Part shown: positions 6,718-13,707 of the stretch, piece by piece
How positions within the stretch are numbered: the stretch's first letter is position 1
Layout: every line of letters begins with the position of its first letter
Assembly: GCA_964548225.1 (NCBI GenBank)
Contig: CAZJQP010000089.1
Location: 1-20,722, forward strand
Direction: 5' to 3'
Origin: CALMEH01 sp964548225
GTDB taxonomy: Bacteria > Acidobacteriota > Blastocatellia > Pyrinomonadales > Pyrinomonadaceae
Length of the DNA: 20,722 nt
Made by a program: the position numbers and the translations under genes
Notes under the pieces: model-generated
Told to the model about the DNA's origin: nothing
Seen by the model: the letters and a program-made list of their open reading frames with translations, nothing else
Database searches by the model: none

Positions 6718-7527
6718 TTATTGCAGCCAGATGCCCGAAAAAGCTAAATCGGCGCGACCTGTGATCATCATTTCGCCGTCCTCGCGCCAGACGGTTTCGG
6801 TTGTTCCGCCTTCTGCGTGAACCGAAACTTTTCTGTTCGTTTTTTCCGCAAATGCAGAAGCAACCGCCGCCGCAATCGAACAAGTGCCGGACGAAGAAGT
6901 TTCGCCCGCGCCGCGTTCCCAAATGCGGATTTCGACGTTTTCTTTATCAATAATTTTTACAAAAACAACATTCGTGCGTTCGGGAAAATGCGGATGCGAT
7001 TCGATTTCTTTGCCGATTCCGCGCCAATCAATCTCGTCAAAATCATCAACAAAAATCGCGCAGACCGGATTGCCGACATCAAGCGTAACAACAGGTAATT
7101 GGTAATTAGTAATTAGTAATTGGTAATTGGTAATTGCCGAAGGCTGACCAAGTTCGGCAAGAAACCAAAACGTATTCTCTTCACGGCTGAGAAACTGATA
7201 ATTTTTCACGCCGCTTTTTGTCTGGAGCTTGAGATTTTCTGCCGAATAAAGATTTTTGTAGTAAAGATAAGCAACGGCGCAACGAGTTCCGTTGCCAGAA
7301 AATCCGGCTTCCGAACCGTCGGGATTGATGATGCGGCACGAATAATCTGCGGTTTGATTTTCGAGTTTTTCGATGACGGCAATGCCGTCCGAGCCAACGC
7401 CCGTATTGCGATGACAGATTTTTTGCGAAAACTCGCTGAGGTTTTCAACCTCAGCGAGTTCGCTTTGTTCGATGACAATGTAATCATTGCCAAAGCCGTG
7501 AAATTTGCAGAAATTTATCGGTTTCAT
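6718..7527 (-). CDS. dapF: Diaminopimelate epimerase family protein with both catalytic Cys replaced by Ser
   Basis: DapF normally interconverts LL- and meso-diaminopimelate for lysine and peptidoglycan synthesis, using two cysteines as acid and base. The start at 7527 gives MKPINFCKFHGFGNDY, the usual N-terminus, and 269 residues. Substrate-binding motifs are kept: GNDY, INPDGSEA, DVGNP, ERTNVVFV and WERGAGET. At the first catalytic site, where CGNG is expected, the sequence is SGNG (Ser77). At the second, ACGTG or ACGSG is replaced by SSGTCS (Ser213). GNPH has become GNPV. A 14-residue loop at about 132-145 is encoded by a 42-bp heptamer repeat. The fold and ligand pocket look intact, but the classical two-thiol mechanism is not possible, so it may be a divergent epimerase, an isomerase or a non-catalytic relative. 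The gene symbol reflects family only. Confidence 0.8.
   Translation of the reverse strand: MKPINFCKFHGFGNDYIVIEQSELAEVENLSEFSQKICHRNTGVGSDGIAVIEKLENQTADYSCRIINPDGSEAGFSGNGTRCAVAYLYYKNLYSAENLKLQTKSGVKNYQFLSREENTFWFLAELGQPSAITNYQLLITNYQLPVVTLDVGNPVCAIFVDDFDEIDWRGIGKEIESHPHFPERTNVVFVKIIDKENVEIRIWERGAGETSSSGTCSIAAAVASAFAEKTNRKVSVHAEGGTTETVWREDGEMMITGRADLAFSGIWLQ
7094..7135. repeat. Six tandem heptamers (GGTAATT/AGTAATT) inside the dapF-like gene
   Basis: Six uninterrupted 7-nt units, in the order GGTAATT, GGTAATT, AGTAATT, AGTAATT, GGTAATT, GGTAATT, total 42 bp, so the reading frame is preserved. On the minus strand they encode the duplicated peptide ITNYQLL/ITNYQL. The position corresponds to the variable loop before the GNP motif of DapF proteins, where an insertion could be tolerated. 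Confidence 0.9.
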
Positions 7528-7540
7528 CAGATACACTTTA

Positions 7541-7614
7541 TCAATTATCAAATATCAATTATTTCAGAGATTTTAACGGACAAACTGCTGAAATAATTGA
7601 TATTTGATAATTGA
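7541..7614. repeat. Perfect 27-bp inverted repeat of heptamer words between CusF-like and dapF-like genes
   Basis: Arms 7541-7567 and 7588-7614 are exact reverse complements with a 20-nt loop. The left arm reads as 7-nt words TCAATTA, TCAAATA, TCAATTA and then TTTCAG. The stem begins 3 bases downstream of the CusF-like stop codon and ends 13 bases upstream of the dapF-like start (minus-strand reading). It could terminate or protect the upstream message. It leaves almost no room for a separate dapF promoter or ribosome site. Confidence 0.75.
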
Positions 7615-7617
7615 TAA

Positions 7618-7995
7618 TTATTTTGAATCAATCTTCTTAATGCTGATAATCCGCTCTTGCCCTTGATTATCTTCCAAAACAAAATCAACCTTATCGCCGA
7701 TTTTCAAAACTTCGAGTTCCGACTTTTCTTTGACGTAAAATTCCATAATCATCGCCGGCATCAAGCCTTCGATTTTTTCGTGATTGAGTTCGACGGAAAC
7801 AATTTCGAGATTGATTTTCGTTACAACGCCTTTGCTTTTATAAGTTTTAATTTTTGATTGGTCGGGCGTTGACGCATTTTTATTCGCATTTGTCGCTTGC
7901 GTCGGCTTCACATTTTGCGGTTTCGTTTCCGCCGCTTCTTGCACACACGCCGACATTAAACTAAAAGCTACAACAATTAAAAACAATCTCCCCAT
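7618..7995 (-). CDS. Lipoprotein with CusF-like copper-binding domain
   Basis: This 125-residue lipoprotein has signal peptide 1-16, lipobox LMSAC and the acylated Cys at 17, followed by a Thr/Asn/Lys-rich tether to about 50. The folded part (about 52-122) matches the CusF/CopB-like small beta-barrel: YKSKGVVTKI, then VELNHEKIEGLMPAMIMEF, then LKIGDKVDFVLED. His72, Met82 and Met84 occupy positions expected for Cu(I)/Ag(I) ligands; the Trp found beside the site in E. coli CusF is not obvious. No efflux pump lies nearby, so a role as a periplasmic copper chaperone or buffer is inferred from the domain. A GAGGAG ribosome site lies in a purine-rich repeat before the ATG. Only 28 bases separate it from the upstream peptidase gene, so the two are probably co-transcribed. 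Confidence 0.8.
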   Translation of the reverse strand: MGRLFLIVVAFSLMSACVQEAAETKPQNVKPTQATNANKNASTPDQSKIKTYKSKGVVTKINLEIVSVELNHEKIEGLMPAMIMEFYVKEKSELEVLKIGDKVDFVLEDNQGQERIISIKKIDSK

Positions 7996-8023
7996 CTCCT
8001 CTTCTCCCTTTCTCCCCTTCTTC

Positions 8024-9379
8024 TTACTTCCGCGCCGCCGGTTTGACTTTAAAAACTAACTTTTCAGTCCCGCGAATGACTTCGATTTCGTATTCGGTGT
8101 CGGCTTTTAATTCGCCTAAGATTTTCGTGTAATCTTGGACGTTTTTGACTTCTTTTCCGGCGAATTTTATGATTTTATCGCCTGCTTTGAGTCCGGCGAT
8201 TGCGGCTGGCGAACCGTCGCGCACGCCGTCGAGCGGCATTCCGTCGTTTGCGTCGCCGTAGCCCGGAATTACGCCGATTGTTACATTAAAACTCGTTCTG
8301 CCGCCGCCCGTGTTGGACGAAGGCGCAACTTTGTAAGTCGGTTTGGTCGGGTTTTGGTCAATGGTTCGGACGATTTCGCCGACGAAATTCGTTATTTTTT
8401 CCAAGCCTTCATAATTGATTTTGTCCGCCGTGTCCGAAGGTTTGTGATAATCGAGATGCGTTCCCGTGAAGAAAAACAGGACGGGAATTTGTTTGCCGTA
8501 AAACGATGAATGATCGCTCGGTCCGAAACCATCTTCGTTGAGTTGAAGATTAAATTTGGAAACATCTAATTGTGTCGAACTAACGGTTTTTCTATCTCCA
8601 TTCGGCAAAACTTGCTCTGTTACTAATCCGTAAGTGGTTTTATTTTTCACTTCAAACATACTTTTCCATTCGTTCGCCGTGCCGATTCCACCGACGGTTA
8701 ATTTGTTTTCGTTCAAACGCCCAACCATATCCATATTTATCATTGCGACGGTTTTTTCGAGCGGAAAGACGGGATTATTGACGTAAAATTTCGAGCCTAG
8801 CAAACCTTCTTCTTCGCCGCCGAACGCGATAAAAATTATCGTGCGTTTGTTTTTCTTTTCTTTGGCAAATTGGCGGGCGAGTTCGAGCATTGCCGCCACG
8901 CCCGAAGCGTTGTCGTCCGCGCCGTGATGAATTTCTTTTGAATTTGCCGCCAAACTTCCCATTCCGCCTTTGCCGAGATGGTCGTAATGTGCGCCGATAA
9001 CGATGGCTTCATTTTTCAAAACCGCGTCCGTGCCTTCCAAAATTCCGACGACGTTGTAGGCTTCAAGCGGCGTGGCATCTTGCAAAACTTCGCCTTTTTC
9101 GTTGCGTGGTTTGTATTCAAACGGCTGTAAAAAATTGCGTTTGTTGTTTTTGACAATGCCGCCTTTGAGCTTATATTTCGCAAACATATTCGCCACAAAT
9201 CCGGCGGACATCGTTGCGCCCGTTTCGCCCGTTCTGCGTCCTTCGAGCGCGTCCGAAGCAAGATATGCCACCGATTTGCGAAGATTTTTCTGCGCTTCGG
9301 TCTGCTTCTGCGCTTGTTGCGCCGCGATGCTGAACGCGAGTGAAATTAAAAGTAGAAAACTTAAAAATTGCTTTTTCAT
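8024..9379 (-). CDS. Secreted M28 family zinc aminopeptidase with C-terminal PDZ domain
   Basis: This is a 451-residue exported protein with signal peptide about 1-20 (cut near SIAAQQ). The M28 peptidase domain has the two-zinc set: His131 in GAHYDH, Asp155 in GADDNASG, general base and ligand Glu189/Glu190 in GGEEEGLLGS, Asp217 in NMDMVG and His312 in DYHKPSD. A PDZ domain follows at about 365-447, with GVRDGSPAAIAGLKAGDKIIKFAG as its core. The combination is common among secreted bacterial M28 peptidases and acts on peptides in the periplasm or outside the cell; the PDZ domain may bind substrate C-termini. All key residues are present. No clear Shine-Dalgarno sequence precedes the start. 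It probably leads a two-gene unit with the CusF-like lipoprotein. Confidence 0.92.
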   Translation of the reverse strand: MKKQFLSFLLLISLAFSIAAQQAQKQTEAQKNLRKSVAYLASDALEGRRTGETGATMSAGFVANMFAKYKLKGGIVKNNKRNFLQPFEYKPRNEKGEVLQDATPLEAYNVVGILEGTDAVLKNEAIVIGAHYDHLGKGGMGSLAANSKEIHHGADDNASGVAAMLELARQFAKEKKNKRTIIFIAFGGEEEGLLGSKFYVNNPVFPLEKTVAMINMDMVGRLNENKLTVGGIGTANEWKSMFEVKNKTTYGLVTEQVLPNGDRKTVSSTQLDVSKFNLQLNEDGFGPSDHSSFYGKQIPVLFFFTGTHLDYHKPSDTADKINYEGLEKITNFVGEIVRTIDQNPTKPTYKVAPSSNTGGGRTSFNVTIGVIPGYGDANDGMPLDGVRDGSPAAIAGLKAGDKIIKFAGKEVKNVQDYTKILGELKADTEYEIEVIRGTEKLVFKVKPAARK

Positions 9380-9405
9380 AAGATTATTTCAGGCAGATTT
9401 TTATA

Positions 9406-9605
9406 AATTGCCGTCTGCTTTAGCTGACGGAACTTGTGCAGACAATAATTTACAGGCTTTAGCCAAAATTTAACAAAATATCAATTATCCTTTCGGCTTC
9501 AGCCCAATTTGTGCTAAAGCGATAAGGATTTTATTTTTTCAAAAGTTTGGCTAAAGCCGCTTTTTCAACACATTCGCCATCCGTCAGCTAAAGCAGACGG
9601 CAATT
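9406..9605. repeat. Symmetric cluster of REP-like hairpins (GCTTTAGC core)
   Basis: The outer arms 9406-9431 and 9580-9605 are perfect 26-bp reverse complements, and each contains the quasi-palindrome CCGTCTGCTTTAGCTGACGG or its complement. Between them lie smaller hairpins with the same core: GGCTTTAGCC (9455-9464), GGCTTCAGCC (9495-9504), GCTAAAGC (9513-9520) and GGCTAAAGCC (9549-9558). CTTTAG-type cores occupy the left part and CTAAAG-type cores the right, as in a bacterial interspersed mosaic element. It fills the gap between two minus-strand genes of secreted proteins and ends 5 bases from the TolB-like stop codon, where it may stabilise or terminate the transcript. Confidence 0.75.
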
Positions 9606-9610
9606 CATAA

Positions 9611-10648
9611 TTATTCAACCCAATCGGCGATAAAAACATTCGTGTCGCCCGTTTTGGCGGCGTTTCTGTTAGATGCGAAAACAAGTTTTTTGCCGTCGGG
9701 CGAGAACATCGGGAAACCGTCGAAAGTTTCGTTATATGTAATTCTCTCCAAACCGCTTCCGTCAACATTTATTAACGCTAAATCGAAATTTCTTTTCCGC
9801 GGGTCGGTGGCAAAATAGTTTGTGCAGAAGATAATTTTTTTGCCGTCGGGCGTGAAAAACGGGGCGAACGAAGCCGCACCGAGTTTTGTAACTTGGCGTT
9901 TGTTTGAGCCATCGGCGTTCATTACCCAAACTTCAAAATTGTTCGGTTCAATCAAGTTTTCGCCCAAGCGTTGTTTGTAGCGCATAATTTCTTGCTCTTC
10001 AATTGGATGATAGGCGCGATAGACGATTTGTTTGCCATCAGGCGAGAAAAACGCACCGCCGTCGTAGCCGACTTCCGTCGTCAGACGTTTGACGTTTTTG
10101 CCGTTAATGTCCATCGAATACAAATCCAAATCGCCGTCGCGCATCGAGGTAAAGATAATCTTTTTGCCGTCGGGTGAAACGGTTGCTTCGGCATCGTAGC
10201 CGTTGGTTTTGGTTAATTGTTTGATGTTTTTGCCGTCAGCATCAGCCGTGAAAATATCGTAATTCGGGTAAATTGCCCAAACGTAACCTTTTGAATAATC
10301 GGGATTTGGCGGACATTCTTTGCCGCCCAAATGAGTTGAGCCGTAAAGGATTTTTTTGCCGCCTTTGAAAAAATACGAACAAGTCGTGCGTCCCGTGCCG
10401 TTTGAAACCATTTTCACGCTTGAACCGTCAATGTTCATCGTAAAAATCTGGTCGCATTGCAAAGAATCGCGTTTTGATTGAAAGATAAGCTGTTTGCCGT
10501 CCGGCGAAAAATACGCTTCGGCATTCTCGCCGCCCGTGGTTAATTGTTTGATATTTTTCAGGCGTTTTTCCCCTTCGACCTGTAAATTTTTTTGCCCGAA
10601 GGTATTGACGCACAGAGTTAAAACAAAAAGTAAAGATAGATATTTCAT
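9611..10648 (-). CDS. Secreted TolB-like beta-propeller protein (PD40 repeats)
   Basis: This 345-residue protein has signal peptide MKYLSLLFVLTLCVNTFGQ. An alternative ATG at 10660 would add MIQN; neither start has a clear ribosome site. It has about six propeller blades, five with the WD40-like PD40 signature: YFSPDGKQLIFQS, TVSPDGKKIIFTS, FFSPDGKQIVYRA, FFTPDGKKIIFCT and MFSPDGKKLVFAS. One degenerate blade has FFKGGKKILYGS instead. DADGKNIKQLT, DINGKNVKRLT and NADGSNKRQVT linkers alternate with them. No peptidase or other catalytic domain follows, so it is a stand-alone propeller, probably a periplasmic or extracellular binding protein. TolB itself is longer with an extra N-terminal domain and sits with tol-pal genes, which are absent here, so I do not call it tolB. 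Confidence 0.85.
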   Translation of the reverse strand: MKYLSLLFVLTLCVNTFGQKNLQVEGEKRLKNIKQLTTGGENAEAYFSPDGKQLIFQSKRDSLQCDQIFTMNIDGSSVKMVSNGTGRTTCSYFFKGGKKILYGSTHLGGKECPPNPDYSKGYVWAIYPNYDIFTADADGKNIKQLTKTNGYDAEATVSPDGKKIIFTSMRDGDLDLYSMDINGKNVKRLTTEVGYDGGAFFSPDGKQIVYRAYHPIEEQEIMRYKQRLGENLIEPNNFEVWVMNADGSNKRQVTKLGAASFAPFFTPDGKKIIFCTNYFATDPRKRNFDLALINVDGSGLERITYNETFDGFPMFSPDGKKLVFASNRNAAKTGDTNVFIADWVE

Positions 10649-10770
10649 ATTTTGAATCATAGCATTATCGCTAAAAAGTGTTTGAATCTAAAAAAATAAG
10701 TATAACGAATTATGCCTTTGAGTGAAACTGATGTTTTTTTATCGTAAAAAGTTTCCTGTAAAGGTGAGTT

Positions 10771-11604
10771 ATGAGTTTTGAAACAAGCAGAGATGTTTTG
10801 GATTGGTATGAAAAACAGCCGCGCACGTTGACTGATGAATTTATCGGAAATATCGCGTGGAAAGACGTGAAAAATTATGAGTTGGACGAGCGTTTCGTTC
10901 CTGTGCTTCTGTATATGCGTGATGTCGAAGTTTTGACCGATATGTATTATAAGGAATTGCGCCGCACGCCGACGGGTAAAGACCCGATTATCTCGAAATT
11001 TATGGAGCGTTGGGGCATCGAAGAAGTTACGCACGGCGAAATTCTCAACCGATTTTTGAATGAAGCCGGAATCGAAACGGGCAAAAAATGGAAAGAACAA
11101 GTCCGCAATTCCGTTTCGCTTTTTTATAAGGCAAATACTTATCTTTTAACGACCTTGACGAATCTCGTCGGTAAAAGATTTACCGCTACGCATATGACTT
11201 TTGGCGCGATTCACGAGATGACGACCGGACAAGGTTATCGGCGTTTGATGAAGATGGCGAATCATCCGGTTTTGACGGAAATTTTAACCGCGATTATGCG
11301 CGAAGAGTCGGCGCACACGAAATTTTATTGGAGCGTGGCGAAGATTGAACTGCAACAAAGCAAATTTGCCCGCAAAACGGCGCGTTCGATTATCAACAAA
11401 TTTTACAAACCAGTCGGACAAGGTTCGATACCGAAAAAGAAGACCGAGTATTTAATCAAGACGCTTTTCGACGGACGCGAAGGTTTGGATTGGATTGAAC
11501 GCACGGTTTCAAACAAAGTCCAAACTTTGCCCGGTTTCGATGGTTTGACAAAAATCAGCGACCACGTTCAGCGGATTGTTTCCTCACAGCCTTCGACCGT
11601 CTAA
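10771..11604 (+). CDS. Acyl-ACP desaturase family protein (ferritin-like di-iron)
   Basis: This is a 277-residue soluble all-helical di-iron protein. Ligands fit the acyl-ACP desaturase pattern: Glu53 in VEVLTDMY, Glu85 and His88 in EEVTHGE, Glu149 in GAIHEMTT, and Glu179 and His182 in REESAHTKFY. Such enzymes introduce a cis double bond into an acyl chain on acyl carrier protein, adjusting membrane lipid fluidity, with electrons from ferredoxin. It is shorter than plant stearoyl-ACP desaturases (about 360) but close to bacterial DesA-like forms. AAGGTGAG at 10761-10768 is a good ribosome site. It is divergent from the TolB-like gene. The stop codon TAA is followed at once by ATG and the 21-bp repeat array. 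Whether it is a true desaturase or another ferritin-like oxidase is not settled by motifs. Confidence 0.85.
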   Translation: MSFETSRDVLDWYEKQPRTLTDEFIGNIAWKDVKNYELDERFVPVLLYMRDVEVLTDMYYKELRRTPTGKDPIISKFMERWGIEEVTHGEILNRFLNEAGIETGKKWKEQVRNSVSLFYKANTYLLTTLTNLVGKRFTATHMTFGAIHEMTTGQGYRRLMKMANHPVLTEILTAIMREESAHTKFYWSVAKIELQQSKFARKTARSIINKFYKPVGQGSIPKKKTEYLIKTLFDGREGLDWIERTVSNKVQTLPGFDGLTKISDHVQRIVSSQPSTV

Positions 11605-11629
11605 ATGCCGGACGCAAAATATATTCGCC

Positions 11630-11860
11630 GGAAACATTTCGGCGGACACCGCAATGTCTGCGGTGAATGCCGGAATGTCTGCGGTGGATGGAGGAATGAT
11701 TGCGGTGGATGCCGGAATGATTGCGGTGGATGGAGGAATGTCTGCGGTGAATGCCGGAATGATTGCGGCATCTGCCGGAAACATTCCGCCAGATGTCTTA
11801 ATCTCTGCGGTGGCTGACTCAAACATTCCGGCATCTGACTCAAACATTCCGGCAGATGCC
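11630..11860. repeat. 21-bp minisatellite, 11 units
   Basis: Eleven uninterrupted 21-bp units fill 231 bp between convergent genes. Units 2-6 (11651-11755) are nearly identical, starting GGAATG (GCAATG in the first of these) and containing TGCGGTG; they differ mainly by TCT versus ATT, AAT versus GAT, and ending GCC versus GGA in an alternating order. The first unit (11630-11650) and the last five are more diverged and contain AACATT(C/T)C. GGCATCTGCCGGAA (11767-11780) is the exact reverse complement of 11847-11860, and GGAAACATTCC forms a small hairpin. Because 21 is a multiple of three, several frames stay open on both strands. The unit differences are amino-acid changing in both open plus-strand frames, which argues against coding. 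Confidence 0.9.
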
Positions 11861-11887
11861 TGAAGGCTTGCGGTAAAAGATTTTAAG

Positions 11888-11901
11888 GCGGTTTTTGCCG
11901 C
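11888..11901 (-). terminator. Weak hairpin after the DUF4139-like gene
   Basis: GCGG-TTTTTG-CCGC forms a 4-bp GC stem just downstream of the DUF4139-like stop codon. On the minus strand it is followed by TTAAAATCTTTT. This is a modest intrinsic-terminator candidate. Confidence 0.35.
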
Positions 11902-11904
11902 TAA

Positions 11905-13548
11905 TTATCTCCGCACATAAACTTTGTAAGTATATTTAATCTCCTTTTCGCCACTCGGAATTGTCAGATTCCATTTGACGATTGAATTCGGATTAACTGA
12001 TTGCAGATTTAATCCTTCACGCGAGATTTTTCCGCCGTCGGTTGCCGTCAAAGTTTCGCCGACCATATTGCGCGTTAAGACTAATTCGACCGGCTCTTTT
12101 TTGATGTTGCGGAGCTTTATCGTGCCTTCAATCGTTACCAAATCAAATGTGTAATTGCTTCCGCCATAGCGCAAAGTCGCTTGTTCACGCGATTTTTCCA
12201 CTAAATTATGCGTCCCGATAACTTCCGTCGCGGGCGTTACGCGCAAGATGTTTTCGCCGCCGATTGGCGTAAATGAAAGCATATCTTGTCCAATCGGTTT
12301 CCATTCGCGGAAACTGAGTGCCGGCGCGGTTGTCCAAGGCATTCCCGTCTGATTTTTGAGCCGCAAAGCATACCAAACTTTGCTCGAAAGGTCTTGCAGT
12401 AAGGGCGTAGTTGTCGAACTTCCCGAATATTCCAAATATCTGCGCTGAGTTTCGGGCGCGTCCGTGAGAGTCCATTCAAAAACTTCCGTCGCGGGAACAG
12501 TCAGCGAAAAAAGTCTTAAACTTGCGCGTTCGTTTTTCTTCAGATTGATGTTGTTTGCCTGATAAAGAAAAAGCTGTTCGGCGGAAAATGTGTTCGATTT
12601 TTCTTCGGCGGAAATCGTCGGCGAAACATCGTCAGAATCTTCGCCGTCAGTAACATATTGAGATGATTGCGTCATAATCGCGTTTGAATAAACATCGCGT
12701 CGAGTGCCTGTTGTTCCGGCGCGAAAATAACCCGAAACGCCCGCAAAAGCCGAGTTCATCGAAAGCGGCGACATCTGTTCCTGAAAAAGAAAATGCGGCA
12801 CACCGACGACGAAATAAACTTCCGAATTCTGCAAATCCGTCAATTCATTTATCAACATCGCTTCGAGTTCGAGCTTTGCTTCCTTGACGGGCGTTCCTTT
12901 AACTTCGACGCGATACGCCGGAATCCAACGAATGCCACGCTCCAATGCGGCAATGCCGAGATTGATGTTTTGCCCGTCGCTCGCGCCTTCGACTTTCATC
13001 ATCAGACGATTTTCCTTTGAAACTTTCGGGCGTTCCATTTTCGGTTGACCGATGATTTCGACTTTTCTAATCGAATTTACCGGAAAAAACATCACGCCCG
13101 TTTCGGTTTTCAGAGCGATAATTATTTCTTCATTATTTTCGGTAGCAAAATTTCGATTGCGGCTGACGATTTCGTAAGTTCCTTCAAAAAATTTATTGTT
13201 GTCGTAAGTGTCAACAAACCGAATCCGTGCGCCTTCGTTTGCCAACAAGATTTCCGCAATCGTGTTGACACGCTCTGTTTCGCGTTTATCCGTCTGCGAA
13301 GCGAGCAGTTGCATTACTTTGACGTTCGACTGCGTCGAATAACCCCAAACCGTGCCGAGAACGCCAATCGGCGCATTTGTCGTATAAGCCCAACCGTTTG
13401 AAACCTGCGCCTCACCTTCGCGGTATGTAAAGGCATAACCGTTTTTGAAAACCGCGACACGCTTGACTGTCGGCGAAAATGCCGCTTGAGCAAAAGCAGA
13501 ATTAACAAAAAGGCAGAAGACTGCCAAGATAAATAAAATTTTTTTCAT
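11905..13548 (-). CDS. Secreted DUF4139-like protein of unknown function
   Basis: This is a 547-residue exported protein with signal peptide about 1-20 (ends SAFAQA). GGAG before the ATG supports the start. The N-terminal part (VKRVAVFKNGYAFTYREGEA) and the C-terminal end (PNSIVKWNLTIPSGEKEIKYTYKV) resemble DUF4139 proteins, which have a beta-rich fold with a closing beta-sandwich; the C-terminal segment after about 450 is the strongest match (RNIKKEPVELVLTRN). The middle contains a low-complexity acidic and serine-rich stretch near 290-320. No catalytic motif is seen. It may be an envelope or extracellular structural protein. It is followed downstream, in convergent orientation, by the 21-bp minisatellite and the desaturase, and stands alone as a transcription unit behind the terminator at 13626-13654. 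Confidence 0.7.
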   Translation of the reverse strand: MKKILFILAVFCLFVNSAFAQAAFSPTVKRVAVFKNGYAFTYREGEAQVSNGWAYTTNAPIGVLGTVWGYSTQSNVKVMQLLASQTDKRETERVNTIAEILLANEGARIRFVDTYDNNKFFEGTYEIVSRNRNFATENNEEIIIALKTETGVMFFPVNSIRKVEIIGQPKMERPKVSKENRLMMKVEGASDGQNINLGIAALERGIRWIPAYRVEVKGTPVKEAKLELEAMLINELTDLQNSEVYFVVGVPHFLFQEQMSPLSMNSAFAGVSGYFRAGTTGTRRDVYSNAIMTQSSQYVTDGEDSDDVSPTISAEEKSNTFSAEQLFLYQANNINLKKNERASLRLFSLTVPATEVFEWTLTDAPETQRRYLEYSGSSTTTPLLQDLSSKVWYALRLKNQTGMPWTTAPALSFREWKPIGQDMLSFTPIGGENILRVTPATEVIGTHNLVEKSREQATLRYGGSNYTFDLVTIEGTIKLRNIKKEPVELVLTRNMVGETLTATDGGKISREGLNLQSVNPNSIVKWNLTIPSGEKEIKYTYKVYVRR

Positions 13549-13625
13549 AGTTTCTCCAAAATCATTTCAAGTTCTGAACGAAGAGATGCGGCGAGATTGC
13601 AAATTAGTTGTATTAACCGTTGAAT

Positions 13626-13654
13626 AAAAAAAGGACGAGAAAAATCTCGTCCTT
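13626..13654 (-). terminator. Rho-independent terminator of the metalloprotease gene
   Basis: A perfect 10-bp stem (13631-13640 with 13645-13654, AAGGACGAGA and its complement) has a 4-nt loop. On the minus strand it is followed by a run of T. It lies about 55 bases after the metalloprotease stop codon, a textbook intrinsic terminator. Confidence 0.88.
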
Positions 13655-13707
13655 ATCAATGTTCGTAGAAAATAAATTTTCCGTGAACCAAATTAGAGGG
13701 CAAAAGT

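Noticed and set aside
9611..10648. Calling the PD40 protein TolB
   Set aside because: No tol-pal genes nearby and no TolB N-terminal domain visible; a stand-alone propeller is the safer call.
10682..10706. TTGAAT...TATAAC promoter-like pair before the desaturase
   Set aside because: The spacing is only 13 bases, too short for a sigma-70 promoter.
11630..11860. CRISPR array
   Set aside because: Units are contiguous with no unique spacers and no cas genes nearby.
11576..11863. TTG-started plus-strand frame of 95 codons through the minisatellite (GMIAVDA-type heptads), and minus-strand frames over the same bases
   Set aside because: A 21-bp repeat keeps many frames open automatically; there is no ribosome site, it begins inside the desaturase gene, and unit differences change amino acids.
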